From the NCBI RefSeq assembly GCF_001040705.1, contig NZ_CVQP01000004.1, forward strand, positions 3,010 to 67,009: a stretch of DNA of 64,000 bases. Direction: 5' to 3'. Source of the DNA: Rhodococcus sp. RD6.2. GTDB lineage: Bacteria > Actinomycetota > Actinomycetes > Mycobacteriales > Mycobacteriaceae. A program made the position numbers and the translations under genes. Of the stretch, positions 17,733 through 27,426 are shown piece after piece (position 1 is the first letter of the stretch; each line of letters opens with the position of its first letter). The notes beneath the pieces were generated by a model. The model was not told where the DNA came from. It made no database searches and was given only the letters and a program-made list of their open reading frames with translations.

Positions 17733-18281
17733 TTAGTCCTTCTTGGCCTCGGCAGCGTCTGCAGCGGTGGCGGTCTCGTTCTCGACGGCCTCCACGACAG
17801 CGTCAGCGTTCTCGACCTCGGCCTCGGTGGCCTCGGCCTCGACGGCCTCCACCACGTTCTCCTCGGCCGGAGCGGCCTTCGATGCCTTCACGCGACGTGC
17901 GCGGTCGGCCTCGGAGGTGACCGTCTGCTCCTTGACGAGCTCGATGATCGCCATCGGAGCGTTGTCACCCTTGCGGGGGACGGTCTTCGTGATGCGGGTG
18001 TAGCCGCCGTCACGCTCCGCGTAGAACGGACCGATCTCCGCGAACAGGGTGTGCACGACATCCTTGTTGCGGATGACCTTGAGAACCTCGCGACGGTCGG
18101 AAAGGGTGCCACCCTTTGCCTTGGTCACGAGCTTCTCGGCGTACGGACGCAGGGCCTTGGCCTTGGCCTCCGTGGTGGTGATGCGACCGTGCTCGAAGAG
18201 CGCGGTGGCCAGGTTGGCGAAGATCGCCTTCTGGTGCGAAGCCGACCCGCCGAAGCGGGCACCCTTCTTGGGCTTGGGCAT
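17733..18281 (-). CDS. rplQ: 50S ribosomal protein L17
   Basis: A 182-aa L17. The conserved core ([20 protein letters not shown], then [14 protein letters not shown] and [16 protein letters not shown]-type sequence) occupies about the first 120 residues. The remaining 60 are an acidic Ala/Glu/Val-rich tail ([18 protein letters not shown]) seen in actinobacterial L17 and probably disordered. L17 lines the peptide exit tunnel side of the large subunit. It is the last ribosomal gene of the alpha operon, 33 bp after rpoA, and is followed after two bases by the putative truA start. Confidence 0.98.
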   Translation of the reverse strand: MPKPKKGARFGGSASHQKAIFANLATALFEHGRITTTEAKAKALRPYAEKLVTKAKGGTLSDRREVLKVIRNKDVVHTLFAEIGPFYAERDGGYTRITKTVPRKGDNAPMAIIELVKEQTVTSEADRARRVKASKAAPAEENVVEAVEAEATEAEVENADAVVEAVENETATAADAAEAKKD

Positions 18282-18314
18282 GATGAATCTCCTAGTAAGG
18301 ACCCAGTGAGCTGG

Positions 18315-19379
18315 TTACAGCTGCTCGGTCTCGGCGTAGTCCTGGTCGTTGCCATCGCCCTCGTTGAAGGCACCGGCGTCGGTGTCGCTCCAGGTCCCGG
18401 TGGCGGCGTCGTAGCCGGCAACCGTGGACGGATCGAACGACGCCGGGCTGTCCTTGAGGGACAGGCCGAGCGAGTGCAGCTTGACCTTGACCTCGTCGAT
18501 GGACTTCTGACCGAAGTTGCGGATGTCGAGCAGATCGGACTCGGTGCGACCAACCAGCTCGCCGACGGTGTGCACACCCTCGCGCTTGAGGCAGTTGTAG
18601 GACCGGACCGTCAGGTCCAGGTCCTCGATCGGCAGACCGAAGGAAGCGATGTGATCGGCCTCGGCGGGCGAGGGTCCGATCTCGATGCCTTCTGCTTCGA
18701 CGTTCAGCTCACGGGCAAGGCCGAAGAGCTCAACCAGGGTCTTGCCCGCTGAGGCGAGCGCGTCCCGCGCGGTGATGGAGTTCTTGGTCTCCACGTCGAG
18801 GATCAGCTTGTCGAAGTCGGTGCGCTGCTCGACACGGGTCGCCTCCACCTTGTAGGTGACCTTGAGGACCGGCGAGTAGATCGAGTCGACCGGGATACGG
18901 CCGATCTCGGCTCCGGACGCCTTGTTCTGGACGGCGGGGACGTAGCCGCGACCGCGCTCGACGACGAGCTCGATCTCCAGCTTGCCCTTGTCGTTCAGGG
19001 TGGCGATGTGCAGATCCGGGTTGTTCACCGTGACGCCGGCCGGAGGCACGATGTCGCCTGCAGTCACGGCACCGGGGCCCTGCTTGCGGACGTACATGGT
19101 GACCGGCTCGTCCTCTTCGGAGCTCACGACGAGGCCCTTGAGGTTCAGGATGATGTCGGTGACATCTTCCTTCACGCCGGGGACGGTGGTGAACTCGTGC
19201 AGGACGCCATCGATGCGGATGCTGGTGACAGCAGCGCCGGGGATCGACGACAGCAGGGTGCGGCGAAGCGAGTTGCCGAGGGTGTACCCGAAGCCGGGCT
19301 CAAGGGGCTCGATGGTGAACTTCGAGCGGTTGTCAGCGATGACCTCTTCGGTCAGTGTGGGTCGCTGCGAAATGAGCAT
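18315..19379 (-). CDS. rpoA: DNA-directed RNA polymerase alpha subunit
   Basis: A 354-aa alpha subunit. The N-terminal dimerisation domain starts [12 protein letters not shown] and contains [18 protein letters not shown]; the C-terminal domain (about 255-320) has [18 protein letters not shown] and [11 protein letters not shown], which bind DNA UP elements and activators. The final segment ([15 protein letters not shown] and an acidic end) is the Nocardiaceae/Mycobacteriaceae-type tail. It lies between rpsD and rplQ in the alpha operon. The 118-bp gap before it holds a strong hairpin, so its level may be set separately from rpsD. Confidence 0.98.
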   Translation of the reverse strand: MLISQRPTLTEEVIADNRSKFTIEPLEPGFGYTLGNSLRRTLLSSIPGAAVTSIRIDGVLHEFTTVPGVKEDVTDIILNLKGLVVSSEEDEPVTMYVRKQGPGAVTAGDIVPPAGVTVNNPDLHIATLNDKGKLEIELVVERGRGYVPAVQNKASGAEIGRIPVDSIYSPVLKVTYKVEATRVEQRTDFDKLILDVETKNSITARDALASAGKTLVELFGLARELNVEAEGIEIGPSPAEADHIASFGLPIEDLDLTVRSYNCLKREGVHTVGELVGRTESDLLDIRNFGQKSIDEVKVKLHSLGLSLKDSPASFDPSTVAGYDAATGTWSDTDAGAFNEGDGNDQDYAETEQL

Positions 19380-19441
19380 GTGGTTTTCCTCCTGTGCGGA
19401 CGTCCGCTATTTGACGCCCAGTTGGATGGCGCCTCCGGCGC

Positions 19442-19485
19442 TCGTGCGCGGCCTGCGGGTCTGACGACACGCAAACCGCGCACGA
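19442..19485 (-). terminator. Hairpin in the rpsD-rpoA intergenic region
   Basis: Arms 19442-19457 and 19470-19485 pair over 16 bp (two G-U pairs) with a 12-nt loop. It begins 12 bp after the rpsD stop on the transcribed strand. It could be a partial terminator or an RNA-processing site that adjusts rpoA relative to the ribosomal genes. Confidence 0.6.
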
Positions 19486-19497
19486 ACCGGAAAGGCT

Positions 19498-20103
19498 TTA
19501 CTTCGAGTACAGCTCGACGATCAGCTGCTCCTGCAGCGGGACGTCGATCTGCGCGCGCTCGGGCTCCTGGTGGACCAGGACACGAAGGCGACCGGGGACG
19601 ACCTGCAGCCACCCGGGAACCGGGCGATCGCCGACCGTCTCACGCGCAACCTGGAACGGCAGCGTGCTCAGCGACTTCTCCTTGACATCGATGATGTCGT
19701 ACTGGGAGACGCGGTAGCTCGGGATGTCGACCTTCTTGTTGTTCACGAGAAGGTGACCGTGGGTCACGAGCTGACGAGCCTGACGACGGGTACGGGCCAG
19801 GCCGGCGCGGTACACGACGTTGTCGAGGCGGGTCTCGAGGATGCGGAGCAGGTTCTCGCCGGTCTTACCCGGGCGACGCACCGCTTCCTTGTAGTAGCGG
19901 ACGAACTGCTTCTCCATGACGCCGTAGGTGAAGCGAGCCTTCTGCTTCTCCTGCAGCTGGAGCAGGTACTCGCTCTCCTTGATCCGCGCGCGGCCGTGCT
20001 GGCCCGGCGGGTACGGACGACGCTCGAACGCCTGGTCGCCTCCAACGAGGTCGACGCGCAGACGACGCGACTTGCGGGTGATGGGTCCGGTATAACGTGC
20101 CAT
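19498..20103 (-). CDS. rpsD: 30S ribosomal protein S4, zinc-free type
   Basis: A 201-aa S4, a primary 16S rRNA binder and assembly initiator. The N-terminus MARYTGPITRKSRRLRVDL lacks the four cysteines of the zinc-binding form, so this is the C-minus version, as in mycobacteria. The S4 RNA-binding domain is visible as RLDNVVYRAGLARTRRQARQLVTHGH. In many bacteria S4 is the autoregulator of the alpha operon; whether it acts here cannot be told. It follows rpsK after 20 bp. Confidence 0.98.
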   Translation of the reverse strand: MARYTGPITRKSRRLRVDLVGGDQAFERRPYPPGQHGRARIKESEYLLQLQEKQKARFTYGVMEKQFVRYYKEAVRRPGKTGENLLRILETRLDNVVYRAGLARTRRQARQLVTHGHLLVNNKKVDIPSYRVSQYDIIDVKEKSLSTLPFQVARETVGDRPVPGWLQVVPGRLRVLVHQEPERAQIDVPLQEQLIVELYSK

Positions 20104-20123
20104 TTTCTAAACCTTCCTTCCCG

Positions 20124-20537
20124 CTAGACCCGACGCCGCTTGGGCGGCCGGCAGCCGTTGTGCGGCTGAGGAGTGACATCGGAGATGGTGCCGACCTCGA
20201 GGCCTGCAGCCTGCAGCGAACGGATCGCCGTCTCGCGTCCGGAGCCGGGGCCCTTGACGAAGACGTCGACCTTCTTCACGCCGTGCTCCTGCGCCTTGCG
20301 GGCAGCGTTCTCCGCAGCGAGCTGCGCGGCGAACGGGGTGGACTTACGCGAGCCCTTGAAGCCCACGTGGCCCGAGGACGCCCACGAGATGACGTTGCCG
20401 GCCGGGTCCGTGATGGACACGATCGTGTTGTTGAAGGTGCTCTTGATGTGAGCGGCACCGTGCGGGACGTTCTTCTTGTCCCTGCGACGCGCCTTCTGGG
20501 TCTTCTTCGGACCGGTGCTACGTGACTTCGGAGGCAT
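20124..20537 (-). CDS. rpsK: 30S ribosomal protein S11
   Basis: A 137-aa S11, located on the platform of the small subunit near the mRNA exit. Conserved features include [38 protein letters not shown], the [13 protein letters not shown] loop and the C-terminal [18 protein letters not shown]. Its start codon overlaps the rpsM stop by one base (TAATG), so the two are translationally coupled. Confidence 0.98.
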   Translation of the reverse strand: MPPKSRSTGPKKTQKARRRDKKNVPHGAAHIKSTFNNTIVSITDPAGNVISWASSGHVGFKGSRKSTPFAAQLAAENAARKAQEHGVKKVDVFVKGPGSGRETAIRSLQAAGLEVGTISDVTPQPHNGCRPPKRRRV

Positions 20538-20908
20538 TACTTCTTCTTCCCTGCGACGGTGCGCTTCGGGCCCTTACGGGTGCGCGCGTTGGTCTTGGTG
20601 CGCTGTCCACGCACGGGCAGACCACGACGGTGGCGCAGGCCCTGGTAGCAGCCGATCTCGATCTTGCGCCGGATGTCGGCCTGCACCTCGCGGCGCAGGT
20701 CACCCTCGACCTTGAGTTCCGAACGCTCGATGTACTCGCGCAGCGTGCTCAGGTCGTCGTCGCTCAGGTCCTTGCTGCGCAGGTCCGGGCTGACGCCGGT
20801 TGCCGCGAGGATTTCCTTCGAGCGGGTACGGCCAACGCCGTAGATGTAGGTCAGTGCGATCTCCATCCGCTTTTCGCGGGGAAGATCGACACCCATGAGT
20901 CGTGCCAT
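20537..20908 (-). CDS. rpsM: 30S ribosomal protein S13
   Basis: A 123-aa S13 that contacts the P-site tRNA and the B1 bridges. [30 protein letters not shown] is the conserved start of the protein and [20 protein letters not shown] the conserved basic C-terminus. It is separated from rpmJ by 237 bp containing a large hairpin, an unusual break within the alpha operon. It shares one base with rpsK. Confidence 0.98.
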   Translation of the reverse strand: MARLMGVDLPREKRMEIALTYIYGVGRTRSKEILAATGVSPDLRSKDLSDDDLSTLREYIERSELKVEGDLRREVQADIRRKIEIGCYQGLRHRRGLPVRGQRTKTNARTRKGPKRTVAGKKK

Positions 20909-21042
20909 GTGGCATTCCTTTTCGGTGTGCGGAGGTCTGCTCCCAGTCCGTCCCCTGTGTCATCGCGGCATCGGTCACCCGACACGTGCAATACGTCTTT
21001 CAACTAACTCAGTGGGGCCCCGGCCTCCGTGCCGGGGGTGCA

Positions 21043-21090
21043 CCGGTGTCTGCCCGTCGACCCGAGGGTCGGGTGGGCCGTGGACACCGG
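21043..21090 (-). other. Large hairpin in the rpmJ-rpsM leader
   Basis: CCGGTGTC at 21043-21050 pairs with GACACCGG at 21083-21090, and an inner CGACCC / GGGTCG stem (21058-21063 with 21066-21071) completes a long GC-rich hairpin. It lies in the 237-bp gap between rpmJ and rpsM. It may be a terminator after rpmJ or a regulatory leader structure for rpsM; no clear promoter pair was found in the remaining gap. Confidence 0.55.
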
Positions 21091-21145
21091 CTGGTGCTGG
21101 AAGGTCATCTGTGCTTGTTGCCAAGCAGATCCTCGAGAGGAGTGA

Positions 21146-21259
21146 TCAGCCCTGACGCTGCTTGTGGCGCAGGTTCTCGCAGATCACCATGACCCGCCCG
21201 TTACGGCGGATCACCTTGCACTTCTCGCAGATCTTCTTGACGCTCGGCTGAACCTTCAC
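21146..21259 (-). CDS. rpmJ: 50S ribosomal protein L36, zinc-binding type
   Basis: A 37-aa L36 read directly from the sequence. It starts at GTG 21259 ([16 protein letters not shown], initiator Met) and ends KQRQG at the TGA at 21146-21148. The zinc ligands C11, C14, C27 and H32 are all present, so it is the C-plus form. It lies 78 bp downstream of infA in the usual infA-rpmJ order. Confidence 0.95.
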   Translation of the reverse strand: MKVQPSVKKICEKCKVIRRNGRVMVICENLRHKQRQG

Positions 21260-21337
21260 GTCTGTCTAATCTCCTGATGTGTCGCCCACCGGTCGGTGGA
21301 CATACTTTTCCCAGACCAGGAGTGGCCCGGGAAGTTT

Positions 21338-21559
21338 CTACTTGTACCGGTAGACGATGCGACCGCGCGACAGATCGTAGGGCGAGAGCTCTACGACGAC
21401 CCGGTCCTCTGGCAGGATGCGGATGTAGTGCTGCCGCATCTTGCCGCTGATGTGTGCGAGGACCTTGTGGCCGTTTTCCAGCTCAATGCGAAACATTGCA
21501 TTGGGCAGCGGCTCGACAACTCGTCCCTCGACCTCGATGGCCCCGTCTTTCTTAGCCAT
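21338..21559 (-). CDS. infA: Translation initiation factor IF-1
   Basis: A 73-aa OB-fold protein that occupies the ribosomal A site during initiation. It begins [20 protein letters not shown] and contains the conserved [20 protein letters not shown] and ends [12 protein letters not shown] 21559 was chosen because a GGAGG RBS lies four bases before it and the length is standard; the open frame upstream is not conserved. A good promoter lies about 155 bp upstream. It begins the infA-rpmJ-rpsM-rpsK-rpsD-rpoA-rplQ set. Confidence 0.97.
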
Positions 21560-21715
21560 ATCCTCCGCGATCCGTTGGTGGGCATCGTTCTCCGTTACGG
21601 TGGTGCAGACGCGATCGAGAACCGCCCGTGCACTGAGTCGAATTGCTCCCGAGAACGACGCGGGAAGCGGGACCGAAACAGCAGACGACCGGCACGCAGG
21701 ACGCACCATTGGTCC

Positions 21716-21744
21716 ATGCTACCGGAGTTCCTCCACCAGGCCAA
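21716..21744 (-). promoter_or_regulatory. Promoter of the infA / alpha operon
   Basis: On the minus strand TTGGCC (21739-21744) and TAGCAT (21716-21721) are separated by exactly 17 bp, a good SigA-type -35/-10 pair. The infA start lies about 155 bp downstream. The divergent dtd gene starts 42 bp away on the other side. Confidence 0.6.
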
Positions 21745-21785
21745 ACGCGGCGTGTCTCCTCCTCCGACACGAAGGGACGTGGGCC

Positions 21786-22217
21786 GTGCGCGCGGTCGTA
21801 CAGCGAGTGACCGAAGCCGCGGTGGAGGTGGACGGCCGGGTCGTCGCCCGCATCTCCCCCGCCACGCAGGGGCTGCTGATCCTCCTCGGCATCGGTCACG
21901 AGGACGACGCGGCCCTCGCCGCGACACTGGCCGCGAAGATCTGGCGAATGCGCATTCTCGACGGCGAACGCTCCGCCTCCGACGTCGGGGCACCGCTCCT
22001 GGTGGTCAGCCAGTTCACCCTGCTCGGCGACGCCCGCAAGAGCAGGCGCCCGTCCTGGTCCGCCGCCGCGCCGCGACCGGTTGCCGAACCCCTGGTCGAC
22101 GCGTTCGCAGATGCACTGCGCGACCTCGGCGCCGAGGTCGCGACCGGCCACTTCGGGGCACACATGCGGGTGTCGTCGGTCAACGACGGGCCGATAACCG
22201 TACTGATGGACATGTGA
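21786..22217 (+). CDS. dtd: D-aminoacyl-tRNA deacylase
   Basis: A 143-aa Dtd that hydrolyses D-amino acids (and mischarged glycine) from tRNA. It begins at GTG 21786 ([17 protein letters not shown]) and has the two active-site motifs SQFTL (75-79) and NDGPIT (133-138, usually NxGPVT). The length is standard for the family. It lies on the plus strand between infA and map, which both run the other way, so it interrupts the ribosomal block. It is divergent from infA and converges on map across a perfect terminator hairpin. The frame extends further upstream, but that part overlaps infA and is not conserved. Confidence 0.94.
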   Translation: MRAVVQRVTEAAVEVDGRVVARISPATQGLLILLGIGHEDDAALAATLAAKIWRMRILDGERSASDVGAPLLVVSQFTLLGDARKSRRPSWSAAAPRPVAEPLVDAFADALRDLGAEVATGHFGAHMRVSSVNDGPITVLMDM

Positions 22218-22246
22218 TCTCGAGACCGCGCAGCGCCCCGGAAAAC

Positions 22247-22281
22247 GAGAACGGCCCCCGCACACCGCGGGGGCCGTTCTC
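22247..22281. terminator. Bidirectional terminator between dtd and map
   Basis: Arms 22247-22261 and 22267-22281 form a perfect 15-bp GC-rich stem with a 5-nt loop, located 30 bp after the dtd stop and 15 bp after the map stop on the opposite strand. Confidence 0.9.
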
Positions 22282-22295
22282 ATGTTGCCTTCGAG

Positions 22296-23090
22296 TCACT
22301 CGGGGCGGACCGTCAGGATCCTCGGGCCGTCCTCCGTGACCGCTACCGTGTGCTCCCAGTGCGCAGCACGCGAGCCGTCCACGGTCACCACCGTCCAGTC
22401 GTCGGCGAGGATCTTCGTCTCCGTCGTGCCCAGCGTCAGCATCGGCTCGATCGCGAGCACCGACCCGACCACCAGCTGCGGGCCCTTGCCGGGTGCACCC
22501 TCGTTCGCGAGGAACGGGTCCATGTGCATCTCACGGCCGATGCCGTGGCCACCGTACCCGTCGACGATGCCGTACCCGCGGCCGTGCGCCTTCTCGGCAG
22601 CGAGCGTGCCCTGCTCGATCGCATGCGAGACGTCGGTGAGCCGGTTCCCCGGTAGCATCGCCGCGATACCCGCGTCCATCGACAACCGGGTGGCCTCGCT
22701 GAGATCCTGGTCTGCTGCGGACATCTCCCCCACGCCGAACGTCCACGCCGAGTCGCCGTGCCAACCGTCGAGAATGGCGCCGCAGTCGATGGAGACGAGG
22801 TCGCCCTCGGCGAGCACGTCGTCTGCCGACGGAATCCCGTGCACGACACGATCGTTCACGGACGAGCAGATCGACCCCGGGAATCCGTGGTAGCCGAGGA
22901 ACGACGGAACTGCGCCGGCATCCCGGATGGTCTGCTCGGCGATCCGATCGAGATCGAGAGTGCTGACACCGGGCTTCGCCGCGGCCCGCACGGCCACGAG
23001 GGTCGCGCCGACGATCGCACCGGCCGCTGCCATCGCGTCGAGCTCACCGGCGGTGCGGAACGGAACGACCTTCTTGCGACGAAACCCCAT
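22296..23090 (-). CDS. map: Type I methionine aminopeptidase
   Basis: A 264-aa enzyme that removes the initiator methionine from nascent proteins. The five metal ligands of the pita-bread fold are in place: D102 (IDCG), D113 (HGDSA), H182 (GGHGIG), E215 (AIEP) and E246 (HWEHT), with substrate-binding H84. ATG 23090 was chosen because [16 protein letters not shown] begins the domain and an AAGAGGG RBS lies upstream; the longer open frame runs inside adk. It is 10 bp after adk, in the common secY-adk-map order. Confidence 0.96.
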   Translation of the reverse strand: MGFRRKKVVPFRTAGELDAMAAAGAIVGATLVAVRAAAKPGVSTLDLDRIAEQTIRDAGAVPSFLGYHGFPGSICSSVNDRVVHGIPSADDVLAEGDLVSIDCGAILDGWHGDSAWTFGVGEMSAADQDLSEATRLSMDAGIAAMLPGNRLTDVSHAIEQGTLAAEKAHGRGYGIVDGYGGHGIGREMHMDPFLANEGAPGKGPQLVVGSVLAIEPMLTLGTTETKILADDWTVVTVDGSRAAHWEHTVAVTEDGPRILTVRPE

Positions 23091-23100
23091 GACAGCCCTC

Positions 23101-23646
23101 TTACTTACCCAGCGCGGCCAGCGCGCGGGCGTTGACATCGTCGATCTCGCCGACGGCGTCGACGGTGACGATGCTGCCCTTGTAGTGATCGAGGAGCGGT
23201 GCGGTCTCCTCGCGGTACACCCGCATCCGGTTACGGATGACGTCCTCGGTGTCGTCCGCGCGGCCACGGGAGAGCATGCGCTCGACCACGACCTCGTCGT
23301 CCACGTCGAACGCGAGGACGCCGTCGAGCTTGGCGCCGAGCCCGGCCAGGATCCCCTCGAGCGCCTGGGCCTGGTCGACCGTGCGGGGGAATCCGTCGAG
23401 GAGGAACCCGTTCGCGGCGTCCGGCTCGGCGACACGGGCCTTCACCATGTTGTTCGTGATCTCGCTGGGAACCAGGTCGCCGGCGTCGAGGTACTTCTTG
23501 GCCTCGAGTCCGAGCGCGGTCTGCTGCCCGATGTTCGCGCGGAACAGGTCGCCCGTCGAGATGTGCGGGATGCCGAGCTTCTCGGACAGAATCGCGGCCT
23601 GGGTGCCCTTGCCGGCACCGGGAGGACCAAGGAGGACGAGTCTCAC
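23101..23646 (-). CDS. adk: Adenylate kinase
   Basis: A 181-aa kinase interconverting ATP + AMP and 2 ADP. The P-loop GPPGAGKGT (7-15), the AMP-binding STGDLFR and the [12 protein letters not shown] motif are present. The LID region is the short form without zinc cysteines. GTG 23646 overlaps the secY stop by 4 bp (GTGA), so the two are translationally coupled. Confidence 0.97.
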   Translation of the reverse strand: MRLVLLGPPGAGKGTQAAILSEKLGIPHISTGDLFRANIGQQTALGLEAKKYLDAGDLVPSEITNNMVKARVAEPDAANGFLLDGFPRTVDQAQALEGILAGLGAKLDGVLAFDVDDEVVVERMLSRGRADDTEDVIRNRMRVYREETAPLLDHYKGSIVTVDAVGEIDDVNARALAALGK

Positions 23647-24956
23647 TTGAGGAACCCTTCGTAGTTGCGCTGCATGAGTTGACTCTCGATCTGCTTGACG
23701 GTGTCGAGGCCGACGCTGACGAGAATCAGCACCGCCGCACCACCGAAGATGCTGCTTCCCGCACTCCCCTGCGCCAGGAAGAAGTTGGGCAGCACGGCGA
23801 TCAAACCGAGATAGATGGCGCCCGGCAGCGTGATGCGGCTGAGCACGTACTGGAGGTAGTCCGCGGTGGGACGACCCGGGCGGATGCCCGGGATGAAGCC
23901 ACCGAACTTCTTCATCTCGTCGGCGCGCTCCTCCGGATTGAAGGTGATCGCGACGTAGAAGTAGGTGAAGAAGACGATGAGCAGGAAGTAGATCAGGATG
24001 TAGACCGGGTTCGACGGATTCACCAGGTACTCGTTGATGAACCGCTGCCACCAGCTGGGATCGGTCGCCGAGGCGGCACCGGTGAGCTGTGCGATCAGGT
24101 TCGGGAGGTACAGCAGCGACGACGCGAAGATGACCGGGATGACGCCGGCCTGGTTCACCTTCAGCGGCAGGTAGGTCGACGACCCGCCGTACATCTTCCG
24201 GCCGACCATCCGCTTTGCGTACTGCACCGGGATCCGGCGCTGGCCCTGCTCGACGAACACCACACCCGCGATCAGCGCCAGTGCGGCCACACAGACGGCC
24301 GCGAAGATCAGGCCGCCGCGGGAGTCGAGGATCGCCCCGCCCTCGGCCGGAAGGCGCGACGCGATGCCCGAGAAGATCAGCAGCGACATGCCGTTGCCGA
24401 CGCCGCGCTCGGTGATCAGCTCGCCCATCCACATGACGAGGGCGGCGCCCGCGGTCATCACGAGGACGATCGTGACCATCGCGAAGACCGAGTCGTCGGC
24501 CAGGATCGGTTCCGAACAGCCCTGGAGTAGCTGACCGCGAGCTGCGAGCGCGACGATGCCCGTCGACTGCAGGACCGCGAGGGCGATCGACAGGTAGCGC
24601 GTGTACTGCGTCATCTTCGCCTGGCCGGACTGGCCCTCCTTGCGGAGTTCCTCGAACCGCGGGATGACGACGGTCAGCAACTGCACGATGATGCTCGCCG
24701 TGATGTACGGCATGATGCCGATCGCGAACACCGACAGTTGCAGCAGTGCACCGCCGGAGAACAGGTTGATCAGCGAGTAGATACCCGCCTGGTCACTACC
24801 CGAGATCTGGTCGATACAGGCCTTGACGTTGCCGTAGTCGACACCCGGAGACGGCAGCGTCGCACCGAACCGGTACAACGCGATCAATCCGAGTGCGATG
24901 AGGATCTTCCGCCTCAGGTCTGGAGTCCTGAAGGCCGAGACGAAGGCGGAAAGCAA
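23643..24956 (-). CDS. secY: Preprotein translocase subunit SecY
   Basis: A 437-aa, ten-helix channel protein of the Sec translocon. Recognisable parts are the N-terminal [19 protein letters not shown], the helix-2 region [20 protein letters not shown], the [19 protein letters not shown] segment and the cytosolic loop [23 protein letters not shown]. It heads secY-adk-map. A strong terminator stands between it and rplO, so the 24957-25112 region should hold its own promoter. That stretch contains a CCGGGCG/CGCCCGG hairpin (25055-25070), but I could not fix a -35/-10 pair. Confidence 0.97.
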   Translation of the reverse strand: MLSAFVSAFRTPDLRRKILIALGLIALYRFGATLPSPGVDYGNVKACIDQISGSDQAGIYSLINLFSGGALLQLSVFAIGIMPYITASIIVQLLTVVIPRFEELRKEGQSGQAKMTQYTRYLSIALAVLQSTGIVALAARGQLLQGCSEPILADDSVFAMVTIVLVMTAGAALVMWMGELITERGVGNGMSLLIFSGIASRLPAEGGAILDSRGGLIFAAVCVAALALIAGVVFVEQGQRRIPVQYAKRMVGRKMYGGSSTYLPLKVNQAGVIPVIFASSLLYLPNLIAQLTGAASATDPSWWQRFINEYLVNPSNPVYILIYFLLIVFFTYFYVAITFNPEERADEMKKFGGFIPGIRPGRPTADYLQYVLSRITLPGAIYLGLIAVLPNFFLAQGSAGSSIFGGAAVLILVSVGLDTVKQIESQLMQRNYEGFLK

Positions 24957-25112
24957 GAATCCTCCTGGGCACGACGATGATGGGGGGCGGGCTGGGGCAT
25001 TGGGCCGAAGAGCCCGATGGTCACGTTGAACTCTGAAACTCTATCAGTGGCCCCCCGGGCGTCCGCCCGGCAATCCCACAATTGCGGTCACGGACTGGGA
25101 CAACCGACGGAA

Positions 25113-25152
25113 ACGGCCGCAGCACTGCCCTTTCGGGCGGTGCTGCGGCCGT
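25113..25152 (-). terminator. Terminator after rplO
   Basis: Arms 25113-25130 and 25135-25152 pair over 18 bp with one G-U pair and a TTTC loop, 21 bp after the rplO stop. It should end the rpsH-rplO transcription unit before secY. Confidence 0.88.
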
Positions 25153-25173
25153 CACGGTCCAGCTATCGAACGA

Positions 25174-25614
25174 TCACAGCTCGGTGGTGGTCCCACCGGC
25201 AGCGGCGATCTTCTCCTTGGCGGAGCCGGTGAACTTGTTCGCGGTCACCTGAACGGCAACCGTGAGCTCTCCGTCACCGAGGATCTTCACGAGCTGGTTC
25301 TTGCGAACCAAGCCCTTGGCGACGAGTTCCTCGATGCCGATCTGACCGCCCTCGGGGAAAACCCGAGCGAGATCAGCGACATTGACGACCTGGTACTCGA
25401 CGCGGTTCGGGTTGGTGAAGCCCTTGAGCTTGGGCAGCCGCATGTGCAGCGGCATCTGCCCGCCCTCGAAGGCGACCGGCACGTTCTTGCGTGCCTTGGT
25501 GCCCTTGGTACCGCGACCAGCGGTCTTACCCTTGGAACCTTCACCACGGCCGACACGGGTCTTGTCGGTCTTGGCGCCCGGCGCAGGCCGGAGGTGGTGC
25601 AGCTTGATGGTCAT
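25174..25614 (-). CDS. rplO: 50S ribosomal protein L15
   Basis: A 146-aa L15, a late assembly protein of the large subunit. The N-terminal [20 protein letters not shown], the Gly-rich [17 protein letters not shown] and the [16 protein letters not shown] motifs are standard. It begins 2 bp after the rpmD stop and is the last gene before a strong terminator. Confidence 0.97.
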   Translation of the reverse strand: MTIKLHHLRPAPGAKTDKTRVGRGEGSKGKTAGRGTKGTKARKNVPVAFEGGQMPLHMRLPKLKGFTNPNRVEYQVVNVADLARVFPEGGQIGIEELVAKGLVRKNQLVKILGDGELTVAVQVTANKFTGSAKEKIAAAGGTTTEL

Positions 25615-25616
25615 GG

Positions 25617-25796
25617 TTAGACCTCCTCAACTGTGACGAGGTGGCGCACCACGTTGATCAGACCGCGGTTCTGCGCGTTGTCCTCACGGACAACGGTCTG
25701 ACGGATGCCCTTGAGACCCAGCGTGCGCAGCGAGTCCTTCTGGTTCTGCTTGGTCCCGATGGTGCTCTTGACCTGGGTGACCTTCAGATCGGCCAT
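25617..25796 (-). CDS. rpmD: 50S ribosomal protein L30
   Basis: A 59-aa L30 read directly from the sequence: [19 protein letters not shown] at the start and a [10 protein letters not shown] end. The core [17 protein letters not shown] matches the family. Its ATG overlaps the rpsE TAA by one base (TAATG), and it is followed 2 bp later by rplO. Confidence 0.95.
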   Translation of the reverse strand: MADLKVTQVKSTIGTKQNQKDSLRTLGLKGIRQTVVREDNAQNRGLINVVRHLVTVEEV

Positions 25797-26434
25797 TACT
25801 TCACGCTCCCAGCCTGTGCGCGTGCACGGAGCATGCCTGCCGGGGCGACGTCCTCGATCGGCAGACCGCGACGAGCGGCCACCTCCTCGGGACGCTGGAG
25901 GCCCTTGAGCGCGGCAACGGTCGCGTGCACGACGTTGATCGCATTGTCGCTACCGAGCGACTTGGCAAGGATGTCGTGAACGCCCGCGCACTCGAGCACG
26001 GCACGCACCGCGCCACCGGCGATGACACCGGTACCGGGGCTTGCCGGACGGAGCATGACGACGCCTGCGGCTGCCTCACCCTGAACCGGGTGGGTGATGG
26101 TGCTGCCGATGAGAGGCACGCGGAAGAAGCCCTTGCGAGCCTCCTCGACACCCTTCTGGATGGCCGCGGGAACTTCCTTGGCCTTGCCGTAGCCGACGCC
26201 AACGAGTCCGTTGCCGTCGCCCACGATCACGAGGGCGGTGAAGCTGAAGCGACGACCACCCTTCACGACCTTGGACACGCGGTTGATCGCGACCACACGC
26301 TCGATGTGGTTCGACTTCTCCGCTGCGTTGTCCCGACGGTTGTCGCGACGGTCGCGACCGCCCCGACCCTCGTTCGCAGGTCCGTTCTGTCCGGCGGGTC
26401 CGCTGCCGCCGTCACGCCTCTGACGTCCCGGCAT
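25796..26434 (-). CDS. rpsE: 30S ribosomal protein S5
   Basis: A 212-aa S5, involved in translational accuracy and mRNA unwinding. The first 45 residues are a Gly/Arg/Asp-rich actinobacterial extension ([14 protein letters not shown]). The conserved dsRBD-like core [19 protein letters not shown] and the C-terminal domain with [16 protein letters not shown] follow. It lies between rplR and rpmD. Confidence 0.97.
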   Translation of the reverse strand: MPGRQRRDGGSGPAGQNGPANEGRGGRDRRDNRRDNAAEKSNHIERVVAINRVSKVVKGGRRFSFTALVIVGDGNGLVGVGYGKAKEVPAAIQKGVEEARKGFFRVPLIGSTITHPVQGEAAAGVVMLRPASPGTGVIAGGAVRAVLECAGVHDILAKSLGSDNAINVVHATVAALKGLQRPEEVAARRGLPIEDVAPAGMLRARAQAGSVK

Positions 26435-26465
26435 CAGACTGTCCTTCCGTTAGAAATCTTCGTCA

Positions 26466-26873
26466 TCAGAACTTCAACCCGCTTTCGCGAGCGGCATCCG
26501 CCAGAGCGGCGATGCGACCGTGGTAGCCGTGGCCACCGTGATCGAAGACCACGGCCTCCACACCGGCTGCCTTGGCGCGCTCGGCGATCAGCTGACCGAC
26601 CTTCGCGCTCAGGGCCTTCTTGTCGCCCTCCGCGGCACGCAGATCCGCCTCGGTGGTCGACGCCGCGGCCAGGGTGCGGCCTGCGAGGTCGTCCACGAGC
26701 TGGACGTGGATGTGCCGGGACGAGCGGTTCACGACGAGGCGCGGACGCTCGGGGGTGCCGGAGATCTTCTTGCGCAGACGGAAGTGACGACGCGTCTTCG
26801 AGAGACGACGCGTGGTGGACACGTCCTTGCCGAGCGGAATCCGCTTGGCCTTCTGGTTTGCAGTCTGGCTCAT
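26466..26873 (-). CDS. rplR: 50S ribosomal protein L18
   Basis: A 135-aa L18 that binds 5S rRNA. Conserved parts are [19 protein letters not shown] and the C-terminal [22 protein letters not shown] 26873 was chosen because [15 protein letters not shown] matches related proteins and sits one base from the rplF stop; the frame continues upstream only as a shadow of rplF. Confidence 0.96.
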   Translation of the reverse strand: MSQTANQKAKRIPLGKDVSTTRRLSKTRRHFRLRKKISGTPERPRLVVNRSSRHIHVQLVDDLAGRTLAAASTTEADLRAAEGDKKALSAKVGQLIAERAKAAGVEAVVFDHGGHGYHGRIAALADAARESGLKF

Positions 26874-26874
26874 A

Positions 26875-27414
26875 TCACTTACCCGTCTTTCCGACCTTGC
26901 GGCGGACCTGTTCGCCTTCGTAGCGAATGCCCTTGCCCTTGTACGGGTCGGACTTGCGCAGGCGGCGGATGTTGGCCGCAATCTGGCCGACCTTCTGCTT
27001 GTCGATGCCAGAGACCGAGAACTTCGTCGGCGACTCGACTGCGAACGAGATGCCCTCGGGCGCCTCGATCGGAACCGGGTGGCTGTAGCCGAGCGAGAAC
27101 TCGAGGTCCTGACCCTTGAGCGCGACGCGGTAACCGACGCCGTGAATCTCCATCTTGGTGGTGTAACCCTGGGTCACACCGGTGATGAGGTTCGCGACGA
27201 GGGTGCGAGACAGACCGTGCAGCGCACGGCTGCGACGCTCGTCGTCGGGACGGGTGACCAGCAGGGCACCGTCCTCACCCTTGGCAACGGCGATCGGCTC
27301 GGCGAGCGTCAGCGACAACTGACCCTTGGGGCCCTTCACCGCGACGTCCTGGCCGTCTATGGTCACCTCGACACCCGAAGGCACGGTGACCGGAATCTTT
27401 CCAATACGCGACAT
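26875..27414 (-). CDS. rplF: 50S ribosomal protein L6
   Basis: A 179-aa two-domain L6 near the sarcin-ricin loop. It starts [19 protein letters not shown] and ends with the signature [21 protein letters not shown]. It lies 12 bp after rpsH and one base before rplR. Confidence 0.97.
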   Translation of the reverse strand: MSRIGKIPVTVPSGVEVTIDGQDVAVKGPKGQLSLTLAEPIAVAKGEDGALLVTRPDDERRSRALHGLSRTLVANLITGVTQGYTTKMEIHGVGYRVALKGQDLEFSLGYSHPVPIEAPEGISFAVESPTKFSVSGIDKQKVGQIAANIRRLRKSDPYKGKGIRYEGEQVRRKVGKTGK

Positions 27415-27426
27415 GGTGGTCCTCCC

